From: SURF-28 sp034521465
GTDB lineage: Bacteria; Bacteroidota; Ignavibacteria; Ignavibacteriales; Melioribacteraceae
Direction: 5' to 3'
NCBI GenBank assembly: GCA_034521465.1
Contig: JAXHMN010000011.1
Span: 186,001-250,000, forward strand
DNA: 64,000 nucleotides
Below the pieces are notes generated by a model. That model was given only the letters and a program-made list of their open reading frames with translations. It was not told the DNA's origin and did not search any database. Positions 7,352-16,532 of this stretch are shown here, in pieces. Numbering within the stretch: position 1 is the first letter of the stretch; every line of letters begins with the position of its first letter. Position numbers and translations under genes: made by a program.

Positions 7352-8182
7352 ATGAAAAGAATATTCTACATATTGATCATTTCCACAGTATCATTGTTCT
7401 CTGCAAACGATAGGCTACAAAAACAGCTTAACTACGCGGACTCGCTCTTTAATGCAGAAAACTACTACCAGTCAATCACAGAATACAAACGCCTGCAATT
7501 TTTCGATTATCAAAATGAATATGCTTACGATGCAAATTTCAAAATCGGTGCTGCATACAAAAAGGGCGGGTATTACGAAAATGCGATTGAGTATTTAACG
7601 AAAGCAAAAATCGAGGCGGACAATCAACAAGAAATAATAGATGCTGAATTTCAAATCATCCGAACAAATATTTTGCGGAATACATTCGACCGAGCACTGC
7701 AGCTCCTTTCTGAAATTGAAAAGAACGAGAGCAGCACAGATTATCAAAATGAAGTAAATTACTGGCGCGGATGGACCTTTATGCTTGCGGATAAATGGGA
7801 CTCGGCGGCAACTTATTTCTCAAAAATTTCCAATGAACACGAACTCAAAAAACTCTGCGTACAAGTCGAAGACGAAAAATATTCGGTTACTTTTGCACGT
7901 GTAATTTCTTATATTTTGCCCGGTGCGGGACAGTTTTATACCGGCAACTATCTCTCCGGTTTTATGTCACTCGCATGGAATGTTCTCTGGGGTTATTTAA
8001 CCGTTGACGCATTTATTGCGGATCGTACGTTTGATGGCGCAGCAAGCGGATCTTTACTCTGGTTACGTTTTTATAGGGGAAACATTCAAAATGCCGGCAA
8101 ACTTGCCGAGAATGAAAATATTAAAATAGCTAACAAAGCTTTTCTCTATTTAATGGAAAATTATAAAGGTGAAAAACCGTGA
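7352..8182 (+). CDS. Exported TPR protein with C-terminal membrane domain (paralog 2)
   Basis: 276 residues with signal peptide (KRIFYILIISTVSLFS), then TPR-like repeats ('LNYADSLFNAENYYQSITEY', 'IGAAYKKGGYYENAIEYLTK', 'NYWRGWTFMLADKWDSAATY') and a C-terminal region with 'ISYILPGAGQFYTGNYLSGF' and hydrophobic helices. It shares order and motifs with the upstream gene, so the pair is a tandem duplication, now separated by the palindromic repeat at 7246-7340. TPRs mediate protein-protein contacts; the membrane part probably anchors the protein. The stop overlaps the GTG of the ACT-domain gene (GTGA), which implies one long transcript. Function unknown. Confidence 0.68.
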   Translation: MKRIFYILIISTVSLFSANDRLQKQLNYADSLFNAENYYQSITEYKRLQFFDYQNEYAYDANFKIGAAYKKGGYYENAIEYLTKAKIEADNQQEIIDAEFQIIRTNILRNTFDRALQLLSEIEKNESSTDYQNEVNYWRGWTFMLADKWDSAATYFSKISNEHELKKLCVQVEDEKYSVTFARVISYILPGAGQFYTGNYLSGFMSLAWNVLWGYLTVDAFIADRTFDGAASGSLLWLRFYRGNIQNAGKLAENENIKIANKAFLYLMENYKGEKP

Positions 8183-8608
8183 AACTTACTGAAGATCAAA
8201 TTAGAAAACTTACAATTGAAGCAATCAACGAATTAGGTGAAAACGCAACACCCGAAAAAAGTAAAAGATGTTGTTTCAAAAGCTGCGGAAAGTTACGGCG
8301 GCGGAGAATCAAAGCCGCAGCAAGTCAGCGAAGCAACCGGCAGAGTAATTCTAACATCATTTGGTATTAACGAACCCGGAATTGTTGCTGCAATAACAAA
8401 AAGTCTCAGCGAAGCAGAGTGTGATATTCAAGATATCAGTCAAAATATCATGGAAGAATTCTTTACAATGATAATGATAATCGATATCACAAACTCTCCA
8501 AAAGATTTTCAAGAACTGCAGGAAGAAATGAAGCGTGTTGCTGACGAAAACAAAATAAAAATCTATTTGCAGCATGAAGATGTATTTAGAATGATGCACA
8601 GATTGTAA
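8179..8608 (+). CDS. ACT-domain protein partnered with PFL family (frameshifted)
   Basis: The joined protein has about 142 residues. The leader 'MKLTEDQIRKLTIEAINEL' is followed by the ACT domain 'VILTSFGINEPGIVAAITKS' and 'DIQDISQNIMEEFFTMIMII', with the G-I-V turn that binds amino acids in this fold. The frame changes in the A-run 8255-8260; one A fewer gives 'ATPEKVKDVVSKAAESYGGG'. Start is GTG at 8179, overlapping the previous stop. ACT proteins directly before a PFL (DUF711) protein are a conserved gene pair in Firmicutes and other phyla; the ACT subunit is presumed regulatory, sensing a small ligand. The leader sequence before the ACT fold is longer than in the typical 90-residue partner. 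Confidence 0.8.
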
Positions 8609-8647
8609 AAATATAATCAACAATTATTCAATTAATACAGACTAATC

Positions 8648-10009
8648 ATGAATTACGAATTTGAAGAAATTTTAGAAACAATTAAGATGACGGAGATCGA
8701 ACATTTCGATATTCGAACTGTCACTCTTGGCATTAGTTTAAGAGACTGCGCCGATAGAAACATTGAGATCACGAAACAAAAAATTTACGACAAGATTTTA
8801 AAGTATGGTAAAAATCACGTTAAGTATGCCAAAGAAGTTGAGGCTAAATATGGAATCTCGATTGCAAATAAACGAATCTCAATAACACCGGCATCAATTC
8901 CTTTTGATTACTGCAATGCCGAGGAGTTTATAGAAATTGCAAAAGTGCTTGATAAAGCCGCAGCCGAAATCGGAATTGACTATATTGCCGGATACAGTGC
9001 ATTAGTTCAAAAAGGAATGACAAACGGTGAACGAGAACTAATCAATTCAATTCCTCAAGCACTTGCTCAAACAAAACGAGTTTGCTCATCGGTTAATGTC
9101 GCATCAACAAAAGCCGGTATTAACATGGATGCCGTAAACATGGTTGCCAATGCGATTAAAAAAACAGCGGAGTTTACAAAAGATGCCGATTCAATCGGGT
9201 GCGCAAAGTTTGTCGTCTTTGCGAATGCTGTTGAAGACAATCCATTTGTCGCAGGAGCTTTTCACGGAATTTCCGAACCGGAAGTTGTATTGAATGTCGG
9301 AATTAGCGGACCCGGCGTCGTGCTTGATGCAATTAAATCAGCTGGTAATGTTGATTTAAATGATCTTGCCGAAGTTATAAAGAAAACTATATTTAAAATT
9401 ACCCGAGCAGGTGAGTTGATCGGGAGAGGTGTTGCAAAAAAACACGGAATTCCATTCGGAATTGTGGATGTTTCACTAGCACCAACTCCGGCGGAAGGCG
9501 ACAGCATCGGAGATATTTTGATAGCGATGGGGGTTGAGGACGTGGGTGCACCAGGAACAACCGCTGCACTTGCTATGTTGAATGATTCCGTCAAAAAAGC
9601 CGGATTGATGGCAAGCACATCCGTCGGTGGATTGAGCGGCGCTTTTATTCCGGTAAGTGAAGATCAAGCAATGATCAGAGCGGTTGAAAACGGGAACCTT
9701 TCTTTAGAAAAATTAGAAGCGATGACAGCAGTTTGCTCGGTCGGATTAGATATGGTTGCTGTTCCCGGAGATACTTCAACTGCAAACATTGCAGGTATTA
9801 TTGCCGACGAATGCGCCATTGGCGTTATAAATGATAAAACGACCGCAGTTAGAATTATTCCGGCTTACGGAAAATCAGTCGGTGATTCAGTCGATTACGG
9901 TGGCTTGCTAGGTAAAGCTCCGATTATGGAAGTCAGAAAAATCAGCGGTGCAGGTTTTGTAAATAGAGGAGGCAGAATTCCTGCCCCAACAAGAAGTTTA
10001 ACAAATTAA
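8648..10009 (+). CDS. PFL family protein (DUF711/UPF0210)
   Basis: 453 residues, the full length for UPF0210/DUF711. 'IRTVTLGISLRDCADRNIEI' at the N terminus, 'CSSVNVASTKAGINMDAVNM' and 'GLDMVAVPGDTSTANIAGII' in the core are typical. Members resemble pyruvate formate-lyase/glycyl-radical folds by structure, but lack a known reaction; no glycyl-radical motif (RVxGY) is seen near the C terminus. It sits 39 bases after the ACT-domain gene, the conserved partner. Frame intact. Function cannot be named. Confidence 0.88.
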   Translation: MNYEFEEILETIKMTEIEHFDIRTVTLGISLRDCADRNIEITKQKIYDKILKYGKNHVKYAKEVEAKYGISIANKRISITPASIPFDYCNAEEFIEIAKVLDKAAAEIGIDYIAGYSALVQKGMTNGERELINSIPQALAQTKRVCSSVNVASTKAGINMDAVNMVANAIKKTAEFTKDADSIGCAKFVVFANAVEDNPFVAGAFHGISEPEVVLNVGISGPGVVLDAIKSAGNVDLNDLAEVIKKTIFKITRAGELIGRGVAKKHGIPFGIVDVSLAPTPAEGDSIGDILIAMGVEDVGAPGTTAALAMLNDSVKKAGLMASTSVGGLSGAFIPVSEDQAMIRAVENGNLSLEKLEAMTAVCSVGLDMVAVPGDTSTANIAGIIADECAIGVINDKTTAVRIIPAYGKSVGDSVDYGGLLGKAPIMEVRKISGAGFVNRGGRIPAPTRSLTN

Positions 10010-10023
10010 TTTTTGGAGAAACA

Positions 10024-10636
10024 ATGGCAAAGAGTAAAGGATTAATGATAGGTTGCGGCGTGGGTGCCGTAATTGTTGTAATTGTAGTCGGATTTGTAAT
10101 GTGGGGTTTCAGCATCTACAACAATTTAATTACACTTGAAGAAGGTGTTAACCAAAGCTGGGCTCAAGTTGAAAACGTTTATCAACGTAGAGCTGATTTA
10201 GTTCCCAATTTAGTCAATACATGTTAAAGGTGCAGCCGAATTCGAGAGAGAAACATTTACTGCGGTTACCGAAGCACGAGCAAAAGTAAATCAAATAAAT
10301 GTTACTCCCCAGATGCTCGAAGACCCGAACGCTTTTCAAATGTTTCAGAATGCACAAGGGGAATTGGGGAATGCTCTTTCGAGATTGATGGTTACCGTTG
10401 AAGCATATCCGCAATTAAGAGCGACCGAAAACTTCCAAACTCTTCAGCAGCAACTCGAAGGAACGGAAAACAGAATTGCAGTCGAAAGGATGAAGTTCAA
10501 TCAAACTGTTCAAAAATACAATACGACAATTAGGACTTTTCCGGAAAGATTTATTGCCGGAATAGCAGGGTTCAATCAAAAACAATATTTCCAAGCAAAT
10601 GAAGGCGCTGATGAAGTTCCAACCGTCGAGTTTTAA
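10024..10636 (+). CDS. lemA: LemA family protein (frameshifted)
   Basis: Joined length about 203 residues. N-terminal membrane anchor ('VGAVIVVIVVGFVMWGFSIY'), then the LemA motif 'YNNLITLEEGVNQSWAQVEN', 'QRRADLVPNLVNTVKGAAEF' and C-terminal 'TIRTFPERFIAGIAGFNQKQ'. The break is at 10222: dropping the T in 'acatgtta' restores N-T-V-K-G-A. LemA proteins have a short cytoplasm-out topology with a helical bundle; their role is unclear, but they are almost always encoded next to TPM-domain proteins, as here. This is not a homopolymer, so the indel is of a different type from most others in the window. Confidence 0.92.
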
Positions 10637-10639
10637 TTG

Positions 10640-11368
10640 ATGTTACGAAAAATCATTTTATACATAACGTTTATCTCGGTTGTAACTTTTGCACAAGATC
10701 AAATTCCCAAATTAGATCAATATGCAACGGACTTTACAAATACATTATCTACTAATGAAGTCAACTATTTGAATCGCGATCTAAAGACTTTCGATGACAC
10801 AACATCAAATCAAGTTGTTTTTTTGATGATCTCATCTCTGGATAATTATCCGATTGAAATGTTCACATATGAAACAGCAACGAAAAACCAGATCGGTACA
10901 GCGGAAAATAGCAATGGCTTACTATTCTTTGTTGCAAAGAATGATCGTAAAATGAGAATAGAAGTCGGTTATGGTTTGGAAGGCGCTTTACCCGATGCAC
11001 TTGCAAGTTCGATAATTCGAAATGAAGTAGCGCCGTACTTCAGAAAGAATAATTATTATGGCGGCGTTCAATCGGGTTTAAATGCAATTAAATCCGCTAC
11101 GGTTGGTGAATACACCCGTGAAAGAAGAACTGCCGATGATGATGAAGGAGGCGGCGGATTGCCGATTATTTATATTATTATCTTCATAATCATTTCATTG
11201 ATCTCCGGTAGAGGCAGAGGCGGCGGCTTAGCCGGATTGATCTTGCTCGGCGGACTAAGCGGCGGCAGAAGCAGCGGTGGCGGAAGTTTTGGCGGTGGAG
11301 GATCATTCGGTGGATTTTCCGGCGGCGGTGGTTCATTCGGCGGCGGTGGAGCCAGTGGTGGCTGGTAA
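10640..11368 (+). CDS. TPM-domain protein with glycine-rich tail (YgcG family)
   Basis: 242 residues from ATG 10640. Signal peptide ('LRKIILYITFISVVTFAQ'), TPM domain about 25-160 ('YATDFTNTLSTNEVNYLNRD', 'GLLFFVAKNDRKMRIEVGYG', 'LEGALPDALASSIIRNEVAP'), one membrane helix (about 176-190) and a tail of GGG/FGGGG repeats ending GASGGW. This architecture is that of YgcG-type proteins; TPM domains have been linked to phosphatase activity and to photosystem II repair in plants, but the bacterial role is open. It is paired with LemA three bases upstream. Confidence 0.9.
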   Translation: MLRKIILYITFISVVTFAQDQIPKLDQYATDFTNTLSTNEVNYLNRDLKTFDDTTSNQVVFLMISSLDNYPIEMFTYETATKNQIGTAENSNGLLFFVAKNDRKMRIEVGYGLEGALPDALASSIIRNEVAPYFRKNNYYGGVQSGLNAIKSATVGEYTRERRTADDDEGGGGLPIIYIIIFIIISLISGRGRGGGLAGLILLGGLSGGRSSGGGSFGGGGSFGGFSGGGGSFGGGGASGGW

Positions 11369-11417
11369 TTCAGAATTTTTTGTCTTTTTATTCATTAAAA
11401 AAATTAATATTTTATAA

Positions 11418-11777
11418 ATGTACCGAACAATTGAAGAAGGGGTAGAACTCTTCAATGATTTAGACTTTTTCGCCGCACATGATTTCTTTGAAAACTTGTG
11501 GATGAATGCCGAAAGTAAAGACCGGCTTTTTTATCAAGGGATGGTTCAAATTTCTGTTGGGAGTTATCATTTACTCAATAAAAACTTCAAAGGTTCTCTC
11601 AATCAGTACAAAAAAGGAACAAACAAGCTTGAGAATTATGTTCCGGATTACAAAGGAATTGAACTTGATATTCTCCTGGAAAAAATTCATAATTTAATTA
11701 CCGATTTGGAGTTGTATCTCTCAAGCGGTGAAATAGAAATAAAAACAAACAAAATCCCCAGCATAAAGAAAATTTAA
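11418..11777 (+). CDS. DUF309 family protein
   Basis: 119 residues. 'YRTIEEGVELFNDLDFFAAH' followed by 'DFFENLWMNAESKDRLFYQG' and 'VQISVGSYHLLNKNFKGSLN' is the DUF309 pattern (F-x-A-H-D-x-x-E-x-x-W, then R-x-F-x-Q-G). The domain is all-alpha and cytoplasmic, function unknown. It stands between the TPM gene and the ferredoxin with short gaps; nothing in the sequence indicates its partner. Confidence 0.88.
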   Translation: MYRTIEEGVELFNDLDFFAAHDFFENLWMNAESKDRLFYQGMVQISVGSYHLLNKNFKGSLNQYKKGTNKLENYVPDYKGIELDILLEKIHNLITDLELYLSSGEIEIKTNKIPSIKKI

Positions 11778-11801
11778 TAACATATTGAAAGGAGATTCGC
11801 T

Positions 11802-12133
11802 ATGGCTATTATGATAACTGACGAATGCATAAATTGCGGTGCTTGCGAGCCCGAATGCCCGAACACTGCAATATATGAAGGCGGTGTAGAATGGGAATTG
11901 GAAGGTAAGACTTATGGCGAAGGCGATGCAGCTCCTCCGGAGCCGAAGGTTTTTACTCTGATGAATTCTTCTATATTGTACCTGATAAATGTACAGAGTG
12001 TGTAGGATTTCACGATGAACCGCAGTGCGCTGCTGTTTGTCCGGTTGACTGCTGTGTCCCGGATCCCGACAATGTAGAAAGTAAAGATGAATTATTTGCC
12101 AAAAAAGAGAAGCTGGATAATTTGGGTAGGTAA
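11802..12133 (+). CDS. 2[4Fe-4S] ferredoxin, YfhL/Alvin type (frameshifted)
   Basis: Joined length about 110 residues. First cluster motif C-x2-C-x2-C-x3-C-P ('CINCGACEPECPNTAI'), second cluster 'CTECVGFHDEPQCAAVCPVD', with the eight-residue insertion between second and third Cys that marks Alvin-type ferredoxins such as YfhL. The frame is broken in the T-run 11950-11954; one extra T gives 'KVFYSDEFFYIVPDKC'. Stop at 12131. A strong site AAAGGAG precedes the ATG. These low-potential carriers donate electrons to various enzymes; the partner is not evident here. Confidence 0.92.
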
Positions 12134-12147
12134 TACTCTTTGTACGA

Positions 12148-12238
12148 AGGGTTGTTTCAAAGAATTTGGTATGGTTGAGTAAATTGCTATAAAGTTCTCA
12201 ACTTAGTAGTCAACCAACATATTTTGGAACAACCTTTT
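12148..12238. repeat. Nested inverted repeat between ferredoxin and acetyltransferase genes
   Basis: Outer arms GGTTGTTTCAAA (about 12150-12161) and TTTGGAACAACC (12223-12234) pair with one mismatch, and inner arms TGGTTGA and TCAACCA pair inside them. The right arm is followed by TTTTCTTTT, so on the plus strand the element could act as a terminator for the ferredoxin transcript; its 90-base length and nested symmetry also fit a small non-autonomous inverted-repeat element. Neither reading can be settled here. Confidence 0.45.
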
Positions 12239-12298
12239 CTTTTAACTTTTCCTTTCATTTAATTCTATCATTTCTTTACGTATTTTAACGTACTTTAA

Positions 12299-13414
12299 TT
12301 GCTAAACCTACAAGAACATTTGAATAATCAACCAAAACCAAAAAGAATAATTTTCCTCGACCTGATGCGTGCTTTTGCCGTTTTAATGATGGTTCAAGGG
12401 CATACGGTTCATACATTTTTAGATAACGATCTGCGAACAACTGAATCAATATTTTACTTGGTTTGGAATACGTTGCGTGGCTTTACCGCGCCTATCTTTA
12501 TGTTTACCGCAGGGGTAGTGTTCACTTATTTGCTGTTTCTAAACAACAAAACACCTAATAAAGACCGGCTGATTAAAGGAATTAAAAGATTTCTTCTCCT
12601 GGTTTTTATCGGTTATTTATTAAGATATCCAACTTACACAATTATTGATTTTTCTAATGTTTCTGAAAATCAATGGCGCATATTTTTCGCTGTAGATGCC
12701 TTACATTTAATCGGATTTGGGCTTCTATTCATAATTATACTTTCGGTGATCGCAAATACGATCAAAATTTCTCCTTACATTACTTTGCTTACCGGCACGC
12801 TGTTTTTCGTTTTGCTGTATCCAATAACATCAACCATAAATTGGAACGAATTTTTGCCTGCACCAATTGCGGCTTACATGTATAAAGAAACCGGTTCGCT
12901 ATTTCCGCTTTTTCCATGGGCAGGATATGTTTTGGGTGGTTCCTTGCTGGGAGTTTTTCTCGCTCACAATCACGGTATTTTTAAGAAGAAAAGATTTGGG
13001 AGCGGACTAATACTAATTGGGTTAAGCTTCATGTTTGTCTACTTTATAGGCTCACAAATTGTTTATTGGTTCTTGGGTAGTTACGACACGGATGTTTCCG
13101 GAGTTGCTATTTTTTTCTTGCGAGTAGGATTTGTAATTGCTCTAAATGGTGCTGTAGCGTTAGTTGTTATCCGGGTAGAAAATATTCCTCATCTAATAAA
13201 ATTGGTTGGAAGGCATACACTGTTGATTTATGTTGTGCATTTGGTAATTCTTTACGGCAGCGCTTGGGTTCCGGGTCTCTATAATTCAATTGGACAGCAA
13301 TTCAGTATATCGTTAACTTTACTTGCTGTTCTCCTTATGTATTCATTAATGATTGGAATGGTTGTGGTGCTGGAAAGATTTAATAAATACCGTAGAGAAA
13401 AATTTGCTGTTTAA
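12299..13414 (+). CDS. HGSNAT/DUF1624-like multi-pass membrane protein
   Basis: 371 residues with about nine or ten membrane helices. 'RIIFLDLMRAFAVLMMVQGH' near the N terminus is the conserved start of the heparan-alpha-glucosaminide N-acetyltransferase catalytic domain (DUF1624), with the histidine placed at the end of the first helix. The C-terminal 'VGRHTLLIYVVHLVIL' matches the acyltransferase-3-like ending ('xHxxLIYxxH'). Members are thought to move acetyl groups across the membrane onto sugars, but the bacterial substrate is not known. The start is a TTG at 12299; no in-frame ATG lies before the conserved region, so this may be correct or hidden by an error. Confidence 0.75.
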   Translation: MLNLQEHLNNQPKPKRIIFLDLMRAFAVLMMVQGHTVHTFLDNDLRTTESIFYLVWNTLRGFTAPIFMFTAGVVFTYLLFLNNKTPNKDRLIKGIKRFLLLVFIGYLLRYPTYTIIDFSNVSENQWRIFFAVDALHLIGFGLLFIIILSVIANTIKISPYITLLTGTLFFVLLYPITSTINWNEFLPAPIAAYMYKETGSLFPLFPWAGYVLGGSLLGVFLAHNHGIFKKKRFGSGLILIGLSFMFVYFIGSQIVYWFLGSYDTDVSGVAIFFLRVGFVIALNGAVALVVIRVENIPHLIKLVGRHTLLIYVVHLVILYGSAWVPGLYNSIGQQFSISLTLLAVLLMYSLMIGMVVVLERFNKYRREKFAV

Positions 13415-13453
13415 TCAATACGCTAATAACAATTATTATAATTAAATTTAGAT

Positions 13454-14486
13454 ATGAGAAATTCCGGCGAAATAGACCCGACTTTAAAATCGGATGATAT
13501 ACAGATACGAAAACACTCTTCGCCCAAGTAAATTTGATGAATTTACCGGGCAGGGCAAAATTACAGATAATCTAAAAGTATTTATCGGTGCCGCAAAAAA
13601 ACGGGGTGAAGCGTTAGATCATGTGCTTTTAACAGGTCCACCCGGATTGGGGAAAACAACTCTTGCAAACATCATTTCAAATGAAATGGATGTCTCAATC
13701 AAAACAACTTCCGGGCCGGTATTGGAAAAACCGGGCGACCTCGCCGGTATTTTGACTAACCTTGAGCCAAAATCGGTTTTGTTTATTGATGAAATTCATC
13801 GGCTCAGTCCGGTGGTTGAAGAATACCTATACTCGGCAATGGAAGATTACAAAATTGATATAATGATCGATTCCGGTCCGAATGCCAGAACCGTTCAGAT
13901 CAAACTTCCGCCGTACACATTAATCGGTGCGACAACCAGAGCCGGCTTATTAACGGCTCCATTGCGTGATCGATTCGGAATAAAATCTAGATTAGATTAC
14001 TACGGTGCTGAATTGGTAACAAAAATTTTAAAACGCTCATCTTCAATATTGAATATAAAAATTGAAGAAGATGCAGCGGCAGAAATTGCAAAACGTTCGA
14101 GAGGTACACCGAGAATTGCAAACCGGCTTTTACGCCGAACAAGAGACTTTGCCGATTTTGATAACGCAAAAACAATCAATCTAAGCATAGCACAAAAAGC
14201 GCTCTTGGCATTAGAAGTAGATGAAGATGGATTGGATGAAATGGATAAAGATATAATTTTGACGATCATCGATAAATTTAACGGAGGACCTGTCGGCGTA
14301 AACACAATCGGAACGGCGGTCAATGAAGATCCCGGAACAATAGAAGAAGTTTATGAACCGTTTTTAATTCAACAAGGATTTATTCAACGTACACCGAGAG
14401 GTAGAGAAGCAACCGCACTTGCGTATAAAAAATTTAATCGTACTAAACGTGGCAAGTTAGATCAAAATAATTTGTTCAATCAATAA
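13454..14486 (+). CDS. ruvB: Holliday junction branch migration ATPase RuvB (frameshifted)
   Basis: About 344 residues when joined. An ATG at 13454 starts 'MRNSGEIDPTLKSDD', and the frame changes at about 13499 (one extra A in 'gatgatatac'), giving the normal RuvB N terminus '...YRYENTLRPSKFDEF'. Walker A 'GPPGLGKTT', Walker B 'VLFIDEIHRLS', sensor 'IGATTRAG' and the C-terminal winged-helix ending 'FIQRTPRGREAT' are all present. RuvB drives branch migration with RuvA, and RuvC resolves junctions; neither is adjacent. It is followed by kdsA six bases later, so it leads the Kdo/Lpt gene string. Confidence 0.95.
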
Positions 14487-14492
14487 AAAATT

Positions 14493-15313
14493 ATGATAGA
14501 AATAAAAAATATTAAGTTCGGTGATAATCGACCGTTTGTTTTGATAGCCGGTCCTTGTGTGGTTGAAAATGAAGAAATGATTCTTTCAACTGCATCGGAA
14601 ATCAAAAAGATAACAGACGAATTAAACATTCCTTTCGTTTTCAAATCAAGTTATAAAAAAGCAAACCGGACGAGTTTAGATTCTTTTATTGGACTTGGAT
14701 TCAGATGAAGCATTAAGAATTTTGAAAAAAGCTGGCAGATGAATTTGATCTACCCATCATTACCGATATTCATAACATCGAAGAAATTGAACCGGCGGCT
14801 GAAGTAGCAGATATTTTGCAGATACCGGCATTTCTTTGCAGACAAACAGAATTATTAGTTGCAGCCGGAAATTCGGGAAAAGCCATTAATATTAAGAAGG
14901 GTCAGTTTATGTATCCGCCGGACATGCAGCACGCTGCTGATAAAGTTGCATCTACCGGTAATAAAAATATATTACTGACCGAAAGAGGAACTTCGTTCGG
15001 TTACCGTGATTTGGTTGTTGATATGCGGTCACTTGAAATGATGAAAGAAATTGGTTATCCCGTCGTAATGGATGCAACACATTCGGTGCAATCTCCCGGA
15101 AGCGGGGGCGTAACCGGCGGAAAACCGGAATATATTTTACCTCTTTCTAAAGCAGCAATTGCAGTCGGAATTGATGCACTCTTTTTAGAAGTTCATCCCG
15201 ATCCGATAAATGCAAAAAGTGATGCGGCAAGTCAACTTCCGCTTAAAGACTTGAAAGAGATTTTGGTAATTCTTCAAAAAATTGATTCGGTTGTAAAAAA
15301 TTATGAGATCTGA
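14493..15313 (+). CDS. kdsA: 3-deoxy-D-manno-octulosonate 8-phosphate synthase (two frameshifts)
   Basis: About 273 residues after repair. KdsA condenses PEP with arabinose 5-phosphate to Kdo8P, the first committed step to Kdo in lipid A core. Seen: 'LIAGPCVVENEEMI', 'FKSSYKKANRTSLDSF', 'PIITDIHN', 'LQIPAFLCRQTELLVAAG', 'ERGTSFGYRDLVVDMRS', 'DATHSVQSPG', 'EVHPDP'. One T too many at 14700-14701 and one A too many in 14725-14730 produce the breaks. The Cys at 'DILQIPAFLCRQT' region and 'GPC' give no clear call between metal-dependent and -independent forms. Overlaps kdsC by 11 bases. Confidence 0.95.
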
Positions 15314-15767
15314 TCAAACTAAAGCAAATACAAAACTGGTAATATTTGATCTCGACGGTGTTTTGATTCAAGAAAATCGTGATTATACTTTGGAAGAAGT
15401 CTTAAATCCATTGAGCGAATTCATTAAAGAAATTTGCGATGAAGGAATTAACTTTGCAATTATCACCGGAAGAAGAGATGACGAAGTTATCGAGTCGATT
15501 AAGGAGTATAACATCCGTATCATTAATGCATCATTGAATAAAGTAAGCAACGCGGAAGAGTTAATTGACGAACTCAAAATTGATTTCAGTGAAGTCTTCT
15601 TTATGGGTGATGATATTTTAGATATTCCATTACTGCAAAAAGTCGGATACAGCGCAGCTCCGAAAAACGCTAGACGTGAAGTAAAAAGAGTTGTTCAAGA
15701 AATCATTCCGGCAAATGACGTTGATTTGATGCTCAAAAAAATTAAGTCAATGGTTCTTAACAAATAG
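15303..15767 (+). CDS. kdsC: Kdo 8-phosphate phosphatase, HAD family
   Basis: 154 residues. HAD motif I 'VIFDLDGVL' (D16 and D18), motif II 'AIITGRRDD', motif III lysine in 'APKNARREVKR' and motif IV 'MGDDILDIPLL' are in the KdsC order, without a cap domain, as in tetrameric KdsC. It hydrolyses Kdo8P to Kdo. Overlaps kdsA by 11 bases and is followed six bases later by an unknown gene and then kdsD, which makes the pathway assignment firm. Frame intact. Confidence 0.92.
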   Translation: MRSDQTKANTKLVIFDLDGVLIQENRDYTLEEVLNPLSEFIKEICDEGINFAIITGRRDDEVIESIKEYNIRIINASLNKVSNAEELIDELKIDFSEVFFMGDDILDIPLLQKVGYSAAPKNARREVKRVVQEIIPANDVDLMLKKIKSMVLNK

Positions 15768-15773
15768 ATATTC

Positions 15774-16532
15774 ATGTTACCTCACAAAGATTTTGAAAAA
15801 TATCCTAGAAAATTAACCGAGCAGGAGAAAACATATCTACGCCTTTTGCTGCCGGAAGATCGGAAAGGATATAAAGTTTACAGAGATAAATTGGATGATC
15901 TTTTTGTAATCGGTAAAGGAAGATTTGAGCAAGATGATTATGTCTTAGGGAATGAAAATGATAAACCCGATTTTTCTATACCGGCAGAGCAAATGTTGAC
16001 GATGGGAAAAATCGAAACTCGGACTCATCAAATAGATATTTCAATTCACGAAGAATCCGAAGAAAAAATTGAACTAGATTTTGCTGTCGAGGGTGAGGAA
16101 ACTTTCGATCCTGAAATACTAAATTATTGGACACTTTCCGAATGGCTGCCGGGCAAAAAATCACCGGTTGATAACTCTACCGTTAGAGAGATTCACTTAA
16201 TCAAAAACAAAGTTGTTGTGGCAATAGCACCGGAAAGTAAGAAACTATGGGTGTATGAAGCTGAGACCGGCATCAATCATTTGATTCCTCAGACAAACTT
16301 TTACAACGAAATCATGCGTGTGAAAAATGAACGGGATCCTAAAATTGCAATAGATGTTAAACGGCTATTTTCAAATCACGATGAATTATCAGATGTTGAA
16401 ATTGTACAAGGATTTTTGATGTACAATAAATATCTTAATAAAATAAAGATCGATTATTCCCTTTTTACTCCAGATGAAAAAAGTAAAAAGAAAAAATCAT
16501 TCCTTAATATTTTCGGAGGAAAGAAAAATTGA
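15774..16532 (+). CDS. Unknown soluble protein inside the Kdo/LPS operon
   Basis: 252 residues, no signal peptide, no membrane helices. Starts 'MLPHKDFEKYPRKLTEQEKT', is acidic in the middle ('EESEEKIELDFAVEGEETFD') and has a lysine-rich tail ending in NIFGGKKN. I recognise no family. It is packed between kdsC (six bases) and kdsD (overlap TTGA), so it is almost certainly co-transcribed with Kdo synthesis and Lpt genes. The composition and even codon use suggest a genuine gene. A regulatory, scaffolding or CMP-Kdo-related role would be guesswork. Confidence 0.8.
   Translation: MLPHKDFEKYPRKLTEQEKTYLRLLLPEDRKGYKVYRDKLDDLFVIGKGRFEQDDYVLGNENDKPDFSIPAEQMLTMGKIETRTHQIDISIHEESEEKIELDFAVEGEETFDPEILNYWTLSEWLPGKKSPVDNSTVREIHLIKNKVVVAIAPESKKLWVYEAETGINHLIPQTNFYNEIMRVKNERDPKIAIDVKRLFSNHDELSDVEIVQGFLMYNKYLNKIKIDYSLFTPDEKSKKKKSFLNIFGGKKN

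Noticed and set aside
7228..7413. Open frame of 61 residues through the CAGATTAA palindrome
   Set aside because: It is repeat sequence read as protein and overlaps the real start of the next gene.
14493..15313. DAHP synthase as an alternative to KdsA
   Set aside because: The neighbours kdsC and kdsD and the KDO8P-type wording favour KdsA; the length and motif order match it.
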